Source: DATFKA01 sp042095835 (GTDB taxonomy: Bacteria > Bacteroidota > Bacteroidia > Chitinophagales > Saprospiraceae). From it: 64,000 bases of DNA. Both the position numbers and the translations under genes were made by a program. Below the pieces are notes generated by a model. The model was not told where the DNA came from and did not search any database. It saw only the letters and a program-made list of their open reading frames with translations. The first letter of the stretch is position 1. Every line of letters begins with the position of its first letter. The stretch is from the NCBI GenBank assembly GCA_042095835.1, contig JBELML010000014.1, positions 1-64,000 of the forward strand, in the 5' to 3' direction. Below are positions 16,038-24,885 of this stretch, in pieces.

Positions 16038-17132
16038 ATGCAAGATTCTTTATTTTGGATTGTTATAACTGGTTATACGATGGTCCAGAGCTTTATCTTC
16101 TTTTTGGTTTTCATTACCAAACGCTCAATCGAGCCCACGCTTAAGTGGATTTTGGTGGCGCTTACTTTTTGCTGTGGTATCATCCTCACCAAGGAATTTC
16201 TGACCGTTACCTATGGCTACCTACAATTTCCGCATTTGATTTATGCAGAAGCTCCCTTTATATATGCATTGAGTCCTTTGCTCCTATTGTACTTACAGGC
16301 ACAAATCAAAGGACAAACCTGGAAGCGGATTTATCTTTTGCACTTTATTCCAGTAGCACTCGTTTTTTTAGGGAACCTGAATTTTTATTTCTTCCCTGCT
16401 GACCTAAAGGTGCAATATCAAGATGGGTATACCCAAGGGAATTATACAGCTCCCATTCATCATATCAATTTTATTCTTTTCTTTCTGCAAGGATTGATCT
16501 ATACGTTATTGTCTTGGCGACTTATTCAATCTACGCCTCCTGGACAAAAGGTCTATTTATTCCAGAAAATATTGGTTGCTGGGCTTTTCGTATTTTCCAT
16601 TTTGGGGCTGCTACTCATCTTTGGGGCGAATGCAGGAAACCAGGAACTCATTTACCTCAACGGGGATTTATTTATTCTTTGGTTGGCTATGTTTTTGATC
16701 GCTCTATTCATCCAAGGTATGCAGTTTCCTAAGCAACTCTTTTTTATACCGACGAAGAGAGAAGCTTCCCTTGATCAAGGTCAGCTTGTAGAGGTTATGG
16801 ATCGGGTACATACATTTATGCAACGAGAAGCTCCTTTTCGAAAAGCAGATTATGACATCCATCAAATGGCAACTGCGCTAGGGTACTCCAAAAGCTTTTT
16901 ACAGAAAACCATACGGCAGCAGCAAGATCTTAGTTTTCGAGATTTTCTAAATGAATATCGAATCGAGGCAGCTAAGAAAAAACTGGCCGATCCTCAAAGT
17001 CAACATTATACGATTCAAGCAATTTCTGAAGAAGTGGGCTTTGGAAGTCTCGCCACTTTTTATCGCCTTTTCAAAAAACACGAAGGTATTACCCCTAAAA
17101 CCTTCATTGAAATACACAAAAACAATCCATAA
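16038..17132 (+). CDS. Membrane-bound AraC-family transcriptional regulator
   Basis: The protein has 364 residues. Residues 5-235 hold seven or so membrane spans (for example SFIFFLVFI, WILVALTFCCGIILTK, LFILWLAMFLIALFIQG). The C-terminal 100 residues are an AraC/XylS DNA-binding domain with two helix-turn-helix motifs (HQMATALGYSKSFLQKTIRQ and IQAISEEVGFGSLATFYRLF, ending in GITPKTF). This 7TM-plus-AraC arrangement is common in Bacteroidota and suggests a direct membrane sensor that binds DNA. The stop codon (17132) abuts the ATG of the next gene, so the two are translationally coupled. Confidence 0.9.
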   Translation: MQDSLFWIVITGYTMVQSFIFFLVFITKRSIEPTLKWILVALTFCCGIILTKEFLTVTYGYLQFPHLIYAEAPFIYALSPLLLLYLQAQIKGQTWKRIYLLHFIPVALVFLGNLNFYFFPADLKVQYQDGYTQGNYTAPIHHINFILFFLQGLIYTLLSWRLIQSTPPGQKVYLFQKILVAGLFVFSILGLLLIFGANAGNQELIYLNGDLFILWLAMFLIALFIQGMQFPKQLFFIPTKREASLDQGQLVEVMDRVHTFMQREAPFRKADYDIHQMATALGYSKSFLQKTIRQQQDLSFRDFLNEYRIEAAKKKLADPQSQHYTIQAISEEVGFGSLATFYRLFKKHEGITPKTFIEIHKNNP

Positions 17133-17657
17133 ATGAATACTCAAGGAAAGCTGAAACGGATCGCTCAAAAGTATAAGATTAGTTCACAAACAGTCGAGTA
17201 TCTCTACGAGGCAATTGCTAAAGGAAAAGGTACAATGGCACAATTCAATCTTCCAGAATTAGGAGGTATGGGGCAATGGATGAAAGGCGGGATGACCATG
17301 GTCGGTGACCTATTTAACAATAGTCTAAAAGCTAAAGTAGATCAGCTTTGTACGGAGTTAAGTACCCTTTATGCCATCGAAGGTCCACTTACTAAATCAG
17401 AACCAAAGTCGGTAAATTGGTGGCCGGATCACTTCGGTCACCCCACTATTTCAGGTGCTCAAAACGATCTGTCTTATGCCTTTTTTCCCTCCAAACGGCG
17501 CTTACTAGTCCAATTATCTGGACAAATTTATGTTTTCAATACCCTCGATCACCAGGTCTCAGGAGTAAGTCAAAAACAAGGAGGAGGTCTCCAATCGATC
17601 GTTTTCACTAGTCAAAAGGGAAAATTTCGAATTGATGTTTTGGGTATAATTAATTGA
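17133..17657 (+). CDS. SHOCT-like small protein
   Basis: This 174-residue soluble protein starts at the base after the AraC-type regulator's stop. The central motif GTMAQFNLPELGGMGQWMKG followed by VGDLFNNSLKAKVDQLCTEL is shared by SHOCT-domain-associated proteins, where it precedes or forms an oligomerisation helix. The C-terminal part (about 120-174) looks like a small beta domain (LLVQLSGQIYVFNTLDH). The N-terminal AQKYKISSQTVEYLYEAI could be a helix-turn-helix-like pair. The function is unknown. Direct coupling to the regulator suggests a joint role. Confidence 0.65.
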   Translation: MNTQGKLKRIAQKYKISSQTVEYLYEAIAKGKGTMAQFNLPELGGMGQWMKGGMTMVGDLFNNSLKAKVDQLCTELSTLYAIEGPLTKSEPKSVNWWPDHFGHPTISGAQNDLSYAFFPSKRRLLVQLSGQIYVFNTLDHQVSGVSQKQGGGLQSIVFTSQKGKFRIDVLGIIN

Positions 17658-17700
17658 TTTTCATTTTATTATGTGAAATATGAAGTGTCTATTCAAATTT

Positions 17701-17776
17701 TATTACGATAAAAATCGTAATAAAATTTGCTATTACGGGAAAAATCGTAGTAATTTGTACGAGTAAAATCGTAGTA
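17701..17776 (+). promoter_or_regulatory. Three tandem BlaI-type operator dyads
   Basis: Three related dyads lie just before the BlaI gene: TTACGAT-AAAA-ATCGTAA (perfect, 17703-17720), TTACGGG-AAAA-ATCGTAG (17733-17750) and TACGAGTAAAATCGTA (17758-17773). Their ATCGTA right halves begin at 17714, 17744 and 17768. The spacing of 30 and 24 bases, and the position against the ATG at 17780, suggest a cooperative autoregulatory operator for BlaI locus 2. Confidence 0.8.
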
Positions 17777-17779
17777 AAT

Positions 17780-18193
17780 ATGACGAATTTAAAATCCAAC
17801 CAACAACCTACTGCTGCAGAGCTAGAAATCCTCAGGATTCTCTGGGATCGTGGGCCAAGCTCCGTAAGAGTAGTCCACGATATTCTTTCCGAGTCAAAGG
17901 AGGTAGTTTATACCACTACTCTGAAAACCATGCAAGTCATGATGGACAGAGGTTTTCTCACCCGTCAGGAGAATGGCCGCAAACACATCTATGCGCCTGC
18001 CCAAGCACAAGAAGATACCCAGACCGATCTCTTGGACAATTTTCTACAAAAAGCATTCGGTGGATCCGCCATGAAACTAGTGATGAAGACCCTCGGTAAT
18101 TACTACAAAACGGATGATGGCGAATTAGATAAGCTTAAACAAATGATCGAGTCCATTGAGAAAAAGGACGATGATTCTACTCCAGATCTTTAA
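17780..18193 (+). CDS. BlaI/MecI-family transcriptional repressor (locus 2)
   Basis: The protein has 137 residues. A winged helix (PTAAELEILRILWDRGPSSV, then VYTTTLKTMQVMMDRGFLTR) is followed by a C-terminal dimerisation region with leucine-rich helices (QTDLLDNFLQKAFGGSAMKL), typical of BlaI/MecI/CopY repressors. It starts 4 bases after the third operator dyad, so it is very likely autoregulated. The M56-ankyrin gene starts 11 bases after its stop, forming the usual repressor-protease operon. The cleavage site attacked in MecI lies between the two domains, around residues 95-105, and cannot be placed exactly. Confidence 0.92.
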   Translation: MTNLKSNQQPTAAELEILRILWDRGPSSVRVVHDILSESKEVVYTTTLKTMQVMMDRGFLTRQENGRKHIYAPAQAQEDTQTDLLDNFLQKAFGGSAMKLVMKTLGNYYKTDDGELDKLKQMIESIEKKDDDSTPDL

Positions 18194-18204
18194 AATTAAT
18201 CCAG

Positions 18205-21129
18205 ATGCAACTCTTAGAATTTCTTTTCTCTGAATCTGTTATAGCTGCCTTAGGTTGGGCATTGATCCACTCCATCTGGCAAGGTGCCTTATGGGCCATT
18301 TTTCTCGCAGTTTTGCTGGTAGCAATGCGTAAGTTTTCTTCACAGACCCGCTACTTTATATCCTTTATGGTCTTGTGTCTGTTCGTTCTGTCGGTCGGCT
18401 TTACTTTTTACCTATCCTATCCGCAGGATACAACTTTGGCTAGTGCAGTTACAGCTCAGGATACTAATCCCGTAGCACAAATAGCAGAGATTTCAGCTGA
18501 GACCTTATCGACAACAGAAGTAGAAGAAATAACTACACCGGTAGAAGAGGTTGTGCCGACCTCTGAAAGCTTTTTCAATACATGGGCCGCTTATTTCTCA
18601 GAGCACATTCCCTTTATTGTGACCGTTTGGTTCCTTGGCGTTGTGGTGCTATTACTGAGATTCCTAGGAAACCTGGCTTATCTCGAAAGATTGAAACATT
18701 ACAAAACTGGCCTCATTCCACCTAGTTGGGAGGCTAAAGCAAAAGACCTAGAAAAGCGCTTACAGCTCAAACAAAAAATCAAATACATCAGCTCCGGCGT
18801 GGCGCTGACGCCTATGGCGGTAGGCTATCTCAAACCCGTAGTCATCTTACCGGCTTCTTTGATCAACGGACTTAGCAAAGAAGAGGTAGAAGCGATTTTA
18901 GCCCACGAGCTAGCCCACATCAAGCGTAATGACTTTTTGGTCAACCTTGTACAATCACTAATCGACATATTATTTTTTTATCACCCGGCTGTATGGTGGG
19001 TATCGACTACTATACGCCACGAAAGAGAGAACTGCTGCGATGATATCGCTGTCTCTCTCACAGGAGCTACCTGTGATTATGCAAAAACCTTAATCATGTT
19101 ACAAGAAAAACATGCCAACCAAGCTAAGCTGGCCATGCATTTAGCTGGCCTAAAGTATGGCTTCAGTCACCGTATCCAACGCATTTTGTACAGTACCAAT
19201 TTGAGGGCCAACTTTAGAGAGGGCTTTATTAGCGCCTTTTTGCTGATGGGTTTTATTGTCTTATTGAGCTATAATGCGATGGGCTTCACCGCACAAGAAG
19301 AACCTTTAGTGGCAGAAGAGTTGGAGGAGCAAATTCCAATGCCTGCTGACAATGCGGTCGATAAAGCCGCTCCTCAGGAGCAACCGGCTCCCATCAATCA
19401 ACCAGCACCTCCTCCTGTCCAAAGCGAAACGCCAGCTGAGCAAGGTGTCACCTATGTGCTCACACCTTCGACACAGGCGCCTTCAGACGTAGATCGTTTA
19501 ATCGAAGCTATTGATGATCGTAATCTTGAAATGGTCAAATTTATCATTGATAAAGGCGTTGATGTAAATGGTCAAAATAGCGATGGCTGGACGCCTTTGT
19601 TGGAGTCAATTGATGAAGGAAGTTTCCCCATCGCCGAATTATTAATTGAAAAGGGTGCCGATGTCAATAAAAGAACCGGAGGAGGCTGGTCTCCACTCTT
19701 GGAAGCCATTGACGAGGGCCGGACCGAAATAGCTAAGCTGTTGATCGAAAAAGGTGCGGATATCACCCGTGGTACAGACAAGGGTTGGACCCCAATCATG
19801 GAAGCCTGCGATGAAGGCCGCCTGGAGATCGCCAACCTGTTGATCGATAAAGGTGTAGATGTAAACACGGTCTTTGAAAATGGCTGGACGCCTTTGATCG
19901 AGGCAATCGATGAGCACCAGACTTCCTTAGCCAAAATGTTGATCGACAAAGGTGCTAACCCAAACTATAGAACCTCCAAAGGTTGGACTCCTTTAATGGA
20001 GGCGATCGATGAGGGACAGCTCCAAATTATCAGGCTACTTAAAGAAAATGGTGTAGACCTTAACCAGGAAACCTATGACAATTGGACACCACTTTTGGAG
20101 GCGATTGATGAAGGCCATCCGAGTATCGTACAACTCTTAATTGACGAAGGTGCCGATGTGAACCAACAAGTGAGTAATGGCTGGACGCCACTGATGGAAG
20201 CTTGTGATGAAGGGCGCTTAGATATTGTGAAATTACTGATCAAAAATAAGGCAGATGTGAACGCAGAGGGCAAAAATGGCTATACAGCGCTCGCAGAAGC
20301 TGCCGACGAGGGGCAACTACGGATTATTGAATACTTGCTTGATAATGGAGCAAAAGCCAACCTAAATGGACCTACGCCGTCGAAACTAGTGCTTGAAGCT
20401 ATTGATGAGAGTAATGTGCAAATCGTCTCAATGCTTTTCGATAGAGGATTAAAGCTTACGGAGCAAAACAGCGCCGCCTACCTGATCGAAGCAGCTGATG
20501 AGCATAGCCTACGCATGATTGAGCTACTCCTCGAAAAAGGAGCATCTGCTAACGCAAAGGATGTCAATGGCTACACACCCTTGATCGAAGCAGCAGATGA
20601 GGATCAGTTCCAGATTGCAAAATACCTGCTAGACAAGGGCGCTGATGTGAATGCACAAACGAATAATGGTACCACCGTCTTACACGAAGCCATTGATGAA
20701 GGATCTTATAATATTGCCTCATTGGCCATTGATAGAGGGGCCAATATTGAAGCAGAGGTGAGCTATAGAAATGTGATGACGATGAACAATGACATTAAGG
20801 TTGAAAATATAACAAAGGGCTGGACACCTATTTTTGAAGCCATCGATGAGGGGCATCCTGAGATTGTGAAATTACTCATCCAGAAAGGGGCCAATGTCAA
20901 TAAAGCGATTTTCAAAACCAACATGAACTGGCATGCCAAAGAGAAGAAAAGCTACGATGGTTGGACACCTCTCATGGAGGCTGTAGAGGAAAATAAACCA
21001 GAAATTGTCAAAATATTGATAGGTGCTGGAGCAAATACACAGGCAAAAACAAAAGAAGGCGTTTCGGTACTAGATATTGCAGAGGAGTACGCTGATAAGT
21101 CTATGCTACAGCTCCTTAAAACAAAATAA
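18205..21129 (+). CDS. M56 metalloprotease fused to about 16 ankyrin repeats
   Basis: This 974-residue protein joins a BlaR1/MecR1-type half to a long solenoid. Residues 1-365 hold membrane spans near 12-42, 48-70, 135-158 and 340-362. The M56 zinc site HELAHIKRND starts at about 234, with HERENCCDDIAV further on. A Pro/Gln-rich linker (about 370-425) leads to about 16 ankyrin repeats (428-974) of consensus GWTPLLEAIDEGHLEIVKLL followed by IDKGADVN. The usual HLAA segment is replaced by EAIDEG/EACDEG in nearly every repeat. By BlaR1 topology the repeats lie outside the cytoplasm, where the sensor domain normally is. It is transcribed with the BlaI gene 11 bases upstream and probably cleaves or releases it on sensing a protein partner. 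That role is inferred. Confidence 0.9.
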   Translation: MQLLEFLFSESVIAALGWALIHSIWQGALWAIFLAVLLVAMRKFSSQTRYFISFMVLCLFVLSVGFTFYLSYPQDTTLASAVTAQDTNPVAQIAEISAETLSTTEVEEITTPVEEVVPTSESFFNTWAAYFSEHIPFIVTVWFLGVVVLLLRFLGNLAYLERLKHYKTGLIPPSWEAKAKDLEKRLQLKQKIKYISSGVALTPMAVGYLKPVVILPASLINGLSKEEVEAILAHELAHIKRNDFLVNLVQSLIDILFFYHPAVWWVSTTIRHERENCCDDIAVSLTGATCDYAKTLIMLQEKHANQAKLAMHLAGLKYGFSHRIQRILYSTNLRANFREGFISAFLLMGFIVLLSYNAMGFTAQEEPLVAEELEEQIPMPADNAVDKAAPQEQPAPINQPAPPPVQSETPAEQGVTYVLTPSTQAPSDVDRLIEAIDDRNLEMVKFIIDKGVDVNGQNSDGWTPLLESIDEGSFPIAELLIEKGADVNKRTGGGWSPLLEAIDEGRTEIAKLLIEKGADITRGTDKGWTPIMEACDEGRLEIANLLIDKGVDVNTVFENGWTPLIEAIDEHQTSLAKMLIDKGANPNYRTSKGWTPLMEAIDEGQLQIIRLLKENGVDLNQETYDNWTPLLEAIDEGHPSIVQLLIDEGADVNQQVSNGWTPLMEACDEGRLDIVKLLIKNKADVNAEGKNGYTALAEAADEGQLRIIEYLLDNGAKANLNGPTPSKLVLEAIDESNVQIVSMLFDRGLKLTEQNSAAYLIEAADEHSLRMIELLLEKGASANAKDVNGYTPLIEAADEDQFQIAKYLLDKGADVNAQTNNGTTVLHEAIDEGSYNIASLAIDRGANIEAEVSYRNVMTMNNDIKVENITKGWTPIFEAIDEGHPEIVKLLIQKGANVNKAIFKTNMNWHAKEKKSYDGWTPLMEAVEENKPEIVKILIGAGANTQAKTKEGVSVLDIAEEYADKSMLQLLKTK

Positions 21130-21177
21130 TTACGCAGACTAATCATCCATAAAAATCATCCGACTGTTTTTGAATAG

Positions 21178-21206
21178 GCAAGTCAGCAATGTCTGACTTG
21201 CTTTTT
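21178..21206 (+). terminator. Rho-independent terminator after M56-ankyrin gene
   Basis: GCAAGTCAG (21178-21186) pairs with CTGACTTGC (21193-21201) and is followed by TTTTTAG. It ends at the stop of the convergent EamA gene and may serve both. Confidence 0.85.
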
Positions 21207-22047
21207 AGTTTTTCAAAAGTACACTACTACCAATAATCATGCTAGCGCCGACGAGCATCGGCCAGGTCAATATTTCGCCCATGAAGAGGTAGCTCAAGAC
21301 AATCGCTGAGACGACCTCCATATACATCAGCGCTGAAGCAACCGAGGCTTTTAGTCGCCGGAGACCAAAAAAGAACAAACCAAATACGCCCAGGCCGATC
21401 AATGTGGCATAACTTAAACCTAGGGTATAATCCATCGTTGTGGCTTTTGACAACTGGAAAAAGGGTAGCAAAAGAAAAAGGCCCATAAAGTTTTGGTAAA
21501 AAATGAGTTCTTTCCAGCTATAATTTTTTGTTTCGGATTTAAAAAGTACCACCGTGAGGGCGTAAATGATGGCAGAAAGTAGAGAGGCTAGCATGCCTAT
21601 AAAGTCAAGGCTTTTAAAGGAAAATTCCTTATTTGAAAAAACTAGAATGATGCCCGCAAAAGCAATCACCATCAGTAAAATTTGTCGTTGTGTGACTTGC
21701 TCTTTGATAATCCAGAATCCAAATAATGCAACGAAAATAGGGAAGGTATAAAAGATGATCACTGCATTGCCAATGCTTGTATAATAATAAGCCGCAAAAA
21801 AGAAGACCATACGGATGGTTCCTAAAACGGATATGCCCGTCATTTTTTGCCAATTTCCTCTTAAAAAAGGTATTCCTTCCCACCACATTAAAAGAGCCAT
21901 AACCAAAGTTGGGAAACCCATCCTAAGCCAGGCTTGCGATACCGGCGAGATAGATATATTTTTGATAAATAATCCAGCAGTTCCGGCTAGGCAAGCAGCT
22001 AGTAGTACTGCCCCAAAGGCAATGGTAGATGATCCTGTTTTTGTCAT
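21205..22047 (-). CDS. EamA/DMT-superfamily transporter
   Basis: The protein has 280 residues and about ten membrane spans in two EamA halves. Typical stretches are AGTAGLFIKNISISPVSQAW (half 1), IFYTFPIFVALFGFWIIKEQ at its end, then SALMYMEVVSAIVLSYLFMG closing half 2. DMT permeases export metabolites or amino acids, or transport nucleotide sugars, and the substrate cannot be told here. The length matches the family (about 280-300). The gene is read leftward, converging on the M56-ankyrin gene with a shared terminator. Its start is 82 bases from the divergent aspartyl-protease gene. Confidence 0.85.
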   Translation of the reverse strand: MTKTGSSTIAFGAVLLAACLAGTAGLFIKNISISPVSQAWLRMGFPTLVMALLMWWEGIPFLRGNWQKMTGISVLGTIRMVFFFAAYYYTSIGNAVIIFYTFPIFVALFGFWIIKEQVTQRQILLMVIAFAGIILVFSNKEFSFKSLDFIGMLASLLSAIIYALTVVLFKSETKNYSWKELIFYQNFMGLFLLLPFFQLSKATTMDYTLGLSYATLIGLGVFGLFFFGLRRLKASVASALMYMEVVSAIVLSYLFMGEILTWPMLVGASMIIGSSVLLKN

Positions 22048-22129
22048 TTTATTCTTAAATTCAAATACTCGAAAAACTGATTAGCGCTATTCTTTCTACC
22101 AAATCCTCAAATTAGAATAATTAAATATA

Positions 22130-23332
22130 ATGAGCATCAGAGTTATTATTTTTTTCCTTATCGTTAGTTTACTTACTTCCTGCTCTTCTCTCAAGAAGCG
22201 AAACCTTTGGCAGCAAGGGCGGATCATCGACCTTAGTGAAAAACAGACCTTTCCCTTCGAGCGGGAATGGGGCATGATCTTTTTGGAAGTCAAGATCAAT
22301 GGTCAAGCTTTCAATTTCCTTTTGGATACGGGCGCGCCTAATGTGTTAGATGAAAAGACGGTAGAGCAACTAGGCATTAAGTACAAATCTTTCGGATCTG
22401 TTGGGGATGCCTATGGTCGTCGTCAAAAACTCAACTTTACCAATACCGCCACTTTTGATATTGGACCACTCCACTTTGAGGAAGTAGCTGCCCTGATTGC
22501 AGACTTCAGGTCTGTCCAGATTTTTGACTGCATGGATATTGATGGGCTCATTGGGTCCAACCTGATGCGTAAAGCCGTATGGCAATTCGATTTTGAGAAA
22601 GAAGAAATAACCGTGGCTCCTTCTATCCGAGACTTTGATGTAAGTCGAGCAGATACACTCGCTATTTTTCCAAGTTCTCAAGGTACGCCTCGGATTAATT
22701 TCTCCTTAGGAAGTAAAGAGGTTTTTGGAGTGAAAGTCGACTTTGGTTCTGGCAATGGACTGACAACACCCCGAGAACTAGTTCCTGAAGCCATGATTGA
22801 TCAGGCAGATATTACTACCGTTGGCGAAGTCGGTACCGGTTTGTATGGTGGCCAAAAAGATACCGTACACTATGTTTATTCCGACTCTGTGAAACTAGGA
22901 AAGACCCTGATTGCACCAGGTGTCCTACGGGTAAGACCTAAAACTGAAGGTCTCGTCGGGCTCAATTTTTGGGAAAATTATCTAGTGACTATCGACTGGA
23001 AGAATAAGCGGCTCTACTATGAATTGAACAAGGACGCTCCAAATATGAGGCAAAAAACTTTTGGCTTCGGTTTGGAATTAAACAAAGGGAGCGTTTTTAT
23101 CAATTCTATGTCTACACCATCACCTGCCTCTGAGGCTGGCATTCAATTGGGAGACCAGGTCCTGGAGCTGAATGGACAGAAAGTAGCAGATATCCCCTAT
23201 TGTGGTTTTTTGGAGCAAATACAAGATATGGATGAGGTGAATTTTAAATTGAAGCGGGATGGCGAAATGCTTGATTTAACCATCAAACGGACCGATATTT
23301 TCCAAGCTATCTTTCAGGCGAACCAACGATAG
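22130..23332 (+). CDS. Retropepsin-like aspartyl protease with PDZ domain, lipoprotein
   Basis: This 400-residue protein carries a lipoprotein signal (LIVSLLTSCSS, Cys at about 18). It has a retropepsin-like domain with the catalytic DTGA motif (FNFLLDTGAPNVLD, about residues 62-75) and a second half with related strands (GVKVDFGSGNGL). A C-terminal PDZ domain follows at about 305-390 (PASEAGIQLGDQVLELNGQK). The family is common in Bacteroidota, and substrates are unknown. The second motif reads DFGSG, not DTG, so the fold may dimerise through a single catalytic Asp from each chain. The protein is envelope-anchored and probably acts in the periplasm. Confidence 0.88.
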   Translation: MSIRVIIFFLIVSLLTSCSSLKKRNLWQQGRIIDLSEKQTFPFEREWGMIFLEVKINGQAFNFLLDTGAPNVLDEKTVEQLGIKYKSFGSVGDAYGRRQKLNFTNTATFDIGPLHFEEVAALIADFRSVQIFDCMDIDGLIGSNLMRKAVWQFDFEKEEITVAPSIRDFDVSRADTLAIFPSSQGTPRINFSLGSKEVFGVKVDFGSGNGLTTPRELVPEAMIDQADITTVGEVGTGLYGGQKDTVHYVYSDSVKLGKTLIAPGVLRVRPKTEGLVGLNFWENYLVTIDWKNKRLYYELNKDAPNMRQKTFGFGLELNKGSVFINSMSTPSPASEAGIQLGDQVLELNGQKVADIPYCGFLEQIQDMDEVNFKLKRDGEMLDLTIKRTDIFQAIFQANQR

Positions 23333-23397
23333 AAGAATAATGAGGTAAAATGATGTGCCTAACGACACATTGCTCCTTAATTAACTCTTGTCCCATT

Positions 23398-23569
23398 GAA
23401 GTTGTCTAAGGTTTTCTGTTGCAGGCGAGAAAACAGTATTTTAAGGCTAATCGAGGCAAAAAACGTAAGCTATGCATCGCATAGCTGTCCCGGATTCACT
23501 CCGGGATTAACAAAGAGTAGCCTTAAAAGATGTTTTTGATAGCCCAACAAGGAAACTTTAAACAGCTTC
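23398..23569 (+). repeat. Palindromic element family A, copy A2 (172 bp, with insert)
   Basis: The ends GAAGTTGTCTAAGG and the complement of its right end (GAAGCTGTTTAAAG) are inverted. Relative to A3 (40034) the segment GAGGCTTT next to the core is replaced by a GTCCCGG...CCGGGATT hairpin, which lengthens the copy by 12 bases. It fills the gap between the protease and a small membrane protein. Confidence 0.9.
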
Positions 23570-23598
23570 TTTACTAATCATTCATCCATAGATCGTTT

Positions 23599-23847
23599 AT
23601 GAATACAAATTACTCCGAATTAAGCCAAGCAGCGCTGATCGCTGAAGAGAAAAAATATAAATCTCGTCAAAATATAAATGCGGCGCTTTTCGGTATGATA
23701 GTGGGCGTGGCCATTTGGGCTGCAACCCACCACGCTGGGTTTTTAATCACCGTAGGGTTGCTCATTATTCCTTTCAGGATAGGGCGAAAAAATACCCAGC
23801 AGCTAAAAGATATAAGAGCAGAACTGAGCCGGAGGTCAGCTATATAA
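23599..23847 (+). CDS. Small membrane protein, function unknown
   Basis: The protein has 82 residues. An N-terminal amphipathic helix (SELSQAALIAEEKKYKSRQN) precedes two membrane spans (about 28-45, AALFGMIVGVAIWAATH, and 47-62, LITVGLLIIPFRIG), followed by a basic tail. The helix-hairpin-basic layout resembles small Bacteroidota inner-membrane proteins of unknown role. It lies between two palindromic elements (A2 and B3), so its neighbours give no functional clue. I support it as a real gene from its composition and length only. Confidence 0.6.
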   Translation: MNTNYSELSQAALIAEEKKYKSRQNINAALFGMIVGVAIWAATHHAGFLITVGLLIIPFRIGRKNTQQLKDIRAELSRRSAI

Positions 23848-23863
23848 AAGGCGTTTTTGAATA

Positions 23864-24023
23864 AGTAACAGCCAAAAAACAACTTACCGATTTTGATGGA
23901 ATCTTTTGCTCCAATACGACGTTAAAAAGCCTCGCTGATGCCCTGCATCATCTACGTTTTTTGCCTTGTCTTGGCACAAAATCTTCTCGATCAAAATGCG
24001 GGACTTATTCTTTGTCTGTTACT
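23864..24023 (-). repeat. Palindromic element family B, copy B3 (160 bp)
   Basis: The element is bounded by AGTAAC (23864-23869) and GTTACT (24018-24023), with the 47-bp core at 23920-23966. Its right end overlaps the stop codon of the convergent methionine aminopeptidase gene (TAG, 24022-24024): the terminal AGTAAC supplies part of that stop. Confidence 0.9.
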
Positions 24024-24780
24024 AAAAGCCATTTGCGGCGGTCAAAATTTCGGGTTGACCATCGCGTACAATTACGGTATGCTCATGTTGAGCTACGTAG
24101 CTATTATCTTTTGGACGAAGTGTCCAACCATCTTCTGCTTCGTAGACATACTTTGCTTTGGTAGAAATGAAAGTCTCCACGGCGATGACCGAATTTTTGC
24201 GAAAGCGATCTCGATTCGTTTTGTCTTTGTAGCAGGGAATTTCTCTGGGGTCTTCGTGGAGTTTGCGACCGATGCCGTGACCACAGATATTTTTGACCAC
24301 TGCAAAACCGCGTCTTTTGGCCGCTTTTTCAATGATGCCACCTACATCGGCAATCTTGACGCCTGGCCGGATTTTCTTTAACGCTACATGTAGGATATCG
24401 AGCGAGGCATCTACAAGTGGCTGTAGATTATTGATATCTTCCCCCAAGATGAAAGAGCTACCATTATCACCATAGTAACCATCAATTTCAGCAGATACAT
24501 CAATATTGACGAGGTCTCCTTCCTTCAGGATTTTACTGCGAGAAGGAATACCGTGACAAGCTTCGTGGTTCACGCTGATGCAGGTATAGCCAGGGAAATC
24601 ATAGTCCCTTTTAGGAGCAGAATAAGCGCCGTTTTTTTTCATCAGTTGACCAGCATACTCATCTATTTCTTTAGTAGACATACCTACTTTTGCGTAAGCT
24701 TTTAGTGCTTTCAAGATCGTAGCCACAACTTCATTGGCTTTTCTTATTCCTGCTAATTCCTCCTCTGTTTTTATAGACAT
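24022..24780 (-). CDS. map: Type I methionine aminopeptidase
   Basis: This 252-residue protein removes the N-terminal methionine from new proteins. Metal ligands and substrate residues are visible: HEACHGIPS (His near 79), NIDVSAEIDGYYGDNG (two Asp near 97 and 108), HGIGRKLHEDP (His near 171) and FISTKAKY, with a final Glu near EHTVIV. Length and motifs match bacterial type I MetAP. The gene is read leftward and stands alone, away from the ribosomal-protein cluster where map often sits, so it may be a second copy. Its stop is formed at the junction with element B3. Confidence 0.95.
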   Translation of the reverse strand: MSIKTEEELAGIRKANEVVATILKALKAYAKVGMSTKEIDEYAGQLMKKNGAYSAPKRDYDFPGYTCISVNHEACHGIPSRSKILKEGDLVNIDVSAEIDGYYGDNGSSFILGEDINNLQPLVDASLDILHVALKKIRPGVKIADVGGIIEKAAKRRGFAVVKNICGHGIGRKLHEDPREIPCYKDKTNRDRFRKNSVIAVETFISTKAKYVYEAEDGWTLRPKDNSYVAQHEHTVIVRDGQPEILTAANGF

Positions 24781-24792
24781 GTATCGAATGAA

Positions 24793-24836
24793 TCAATGAA
24801 TGACCTCCTTTGCATGAAGCTCTGGCGGTTAAAAAA
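24793..24836 (-). repeat. Short leader element, copy 2
   Basis: Read on the - strand this matches 3032-3075 (AACCGCC, GAGCTTCATGCAAAGGAGGT, CATTCATT). It precedes the map start codon by 22 bases, as copy 1 precedes the DUF6580 start by 23. Its ATG opens a short frame MQRRSFIDS that ends soon after the map start. Confidence 0.75.
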
Positions 24837-24885
24837 TGAATGAATGTAATTATTAGCTCATTAATAATATCTATCTACTGAACAC

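Noticed and set aside
19572..19949. Minus-strand frames opposite the ankyrin repeats
   Set aside because: They mirror the repetitive codons of the ankyrin gene (serine/isoleucine-rich shadow) and have no family features.
23938..24381. A 147-codon + strand open frame
   Set aside because: It begins inside repeat B3 and continues antisense to the well-supported methionine aminopeptidase gene.
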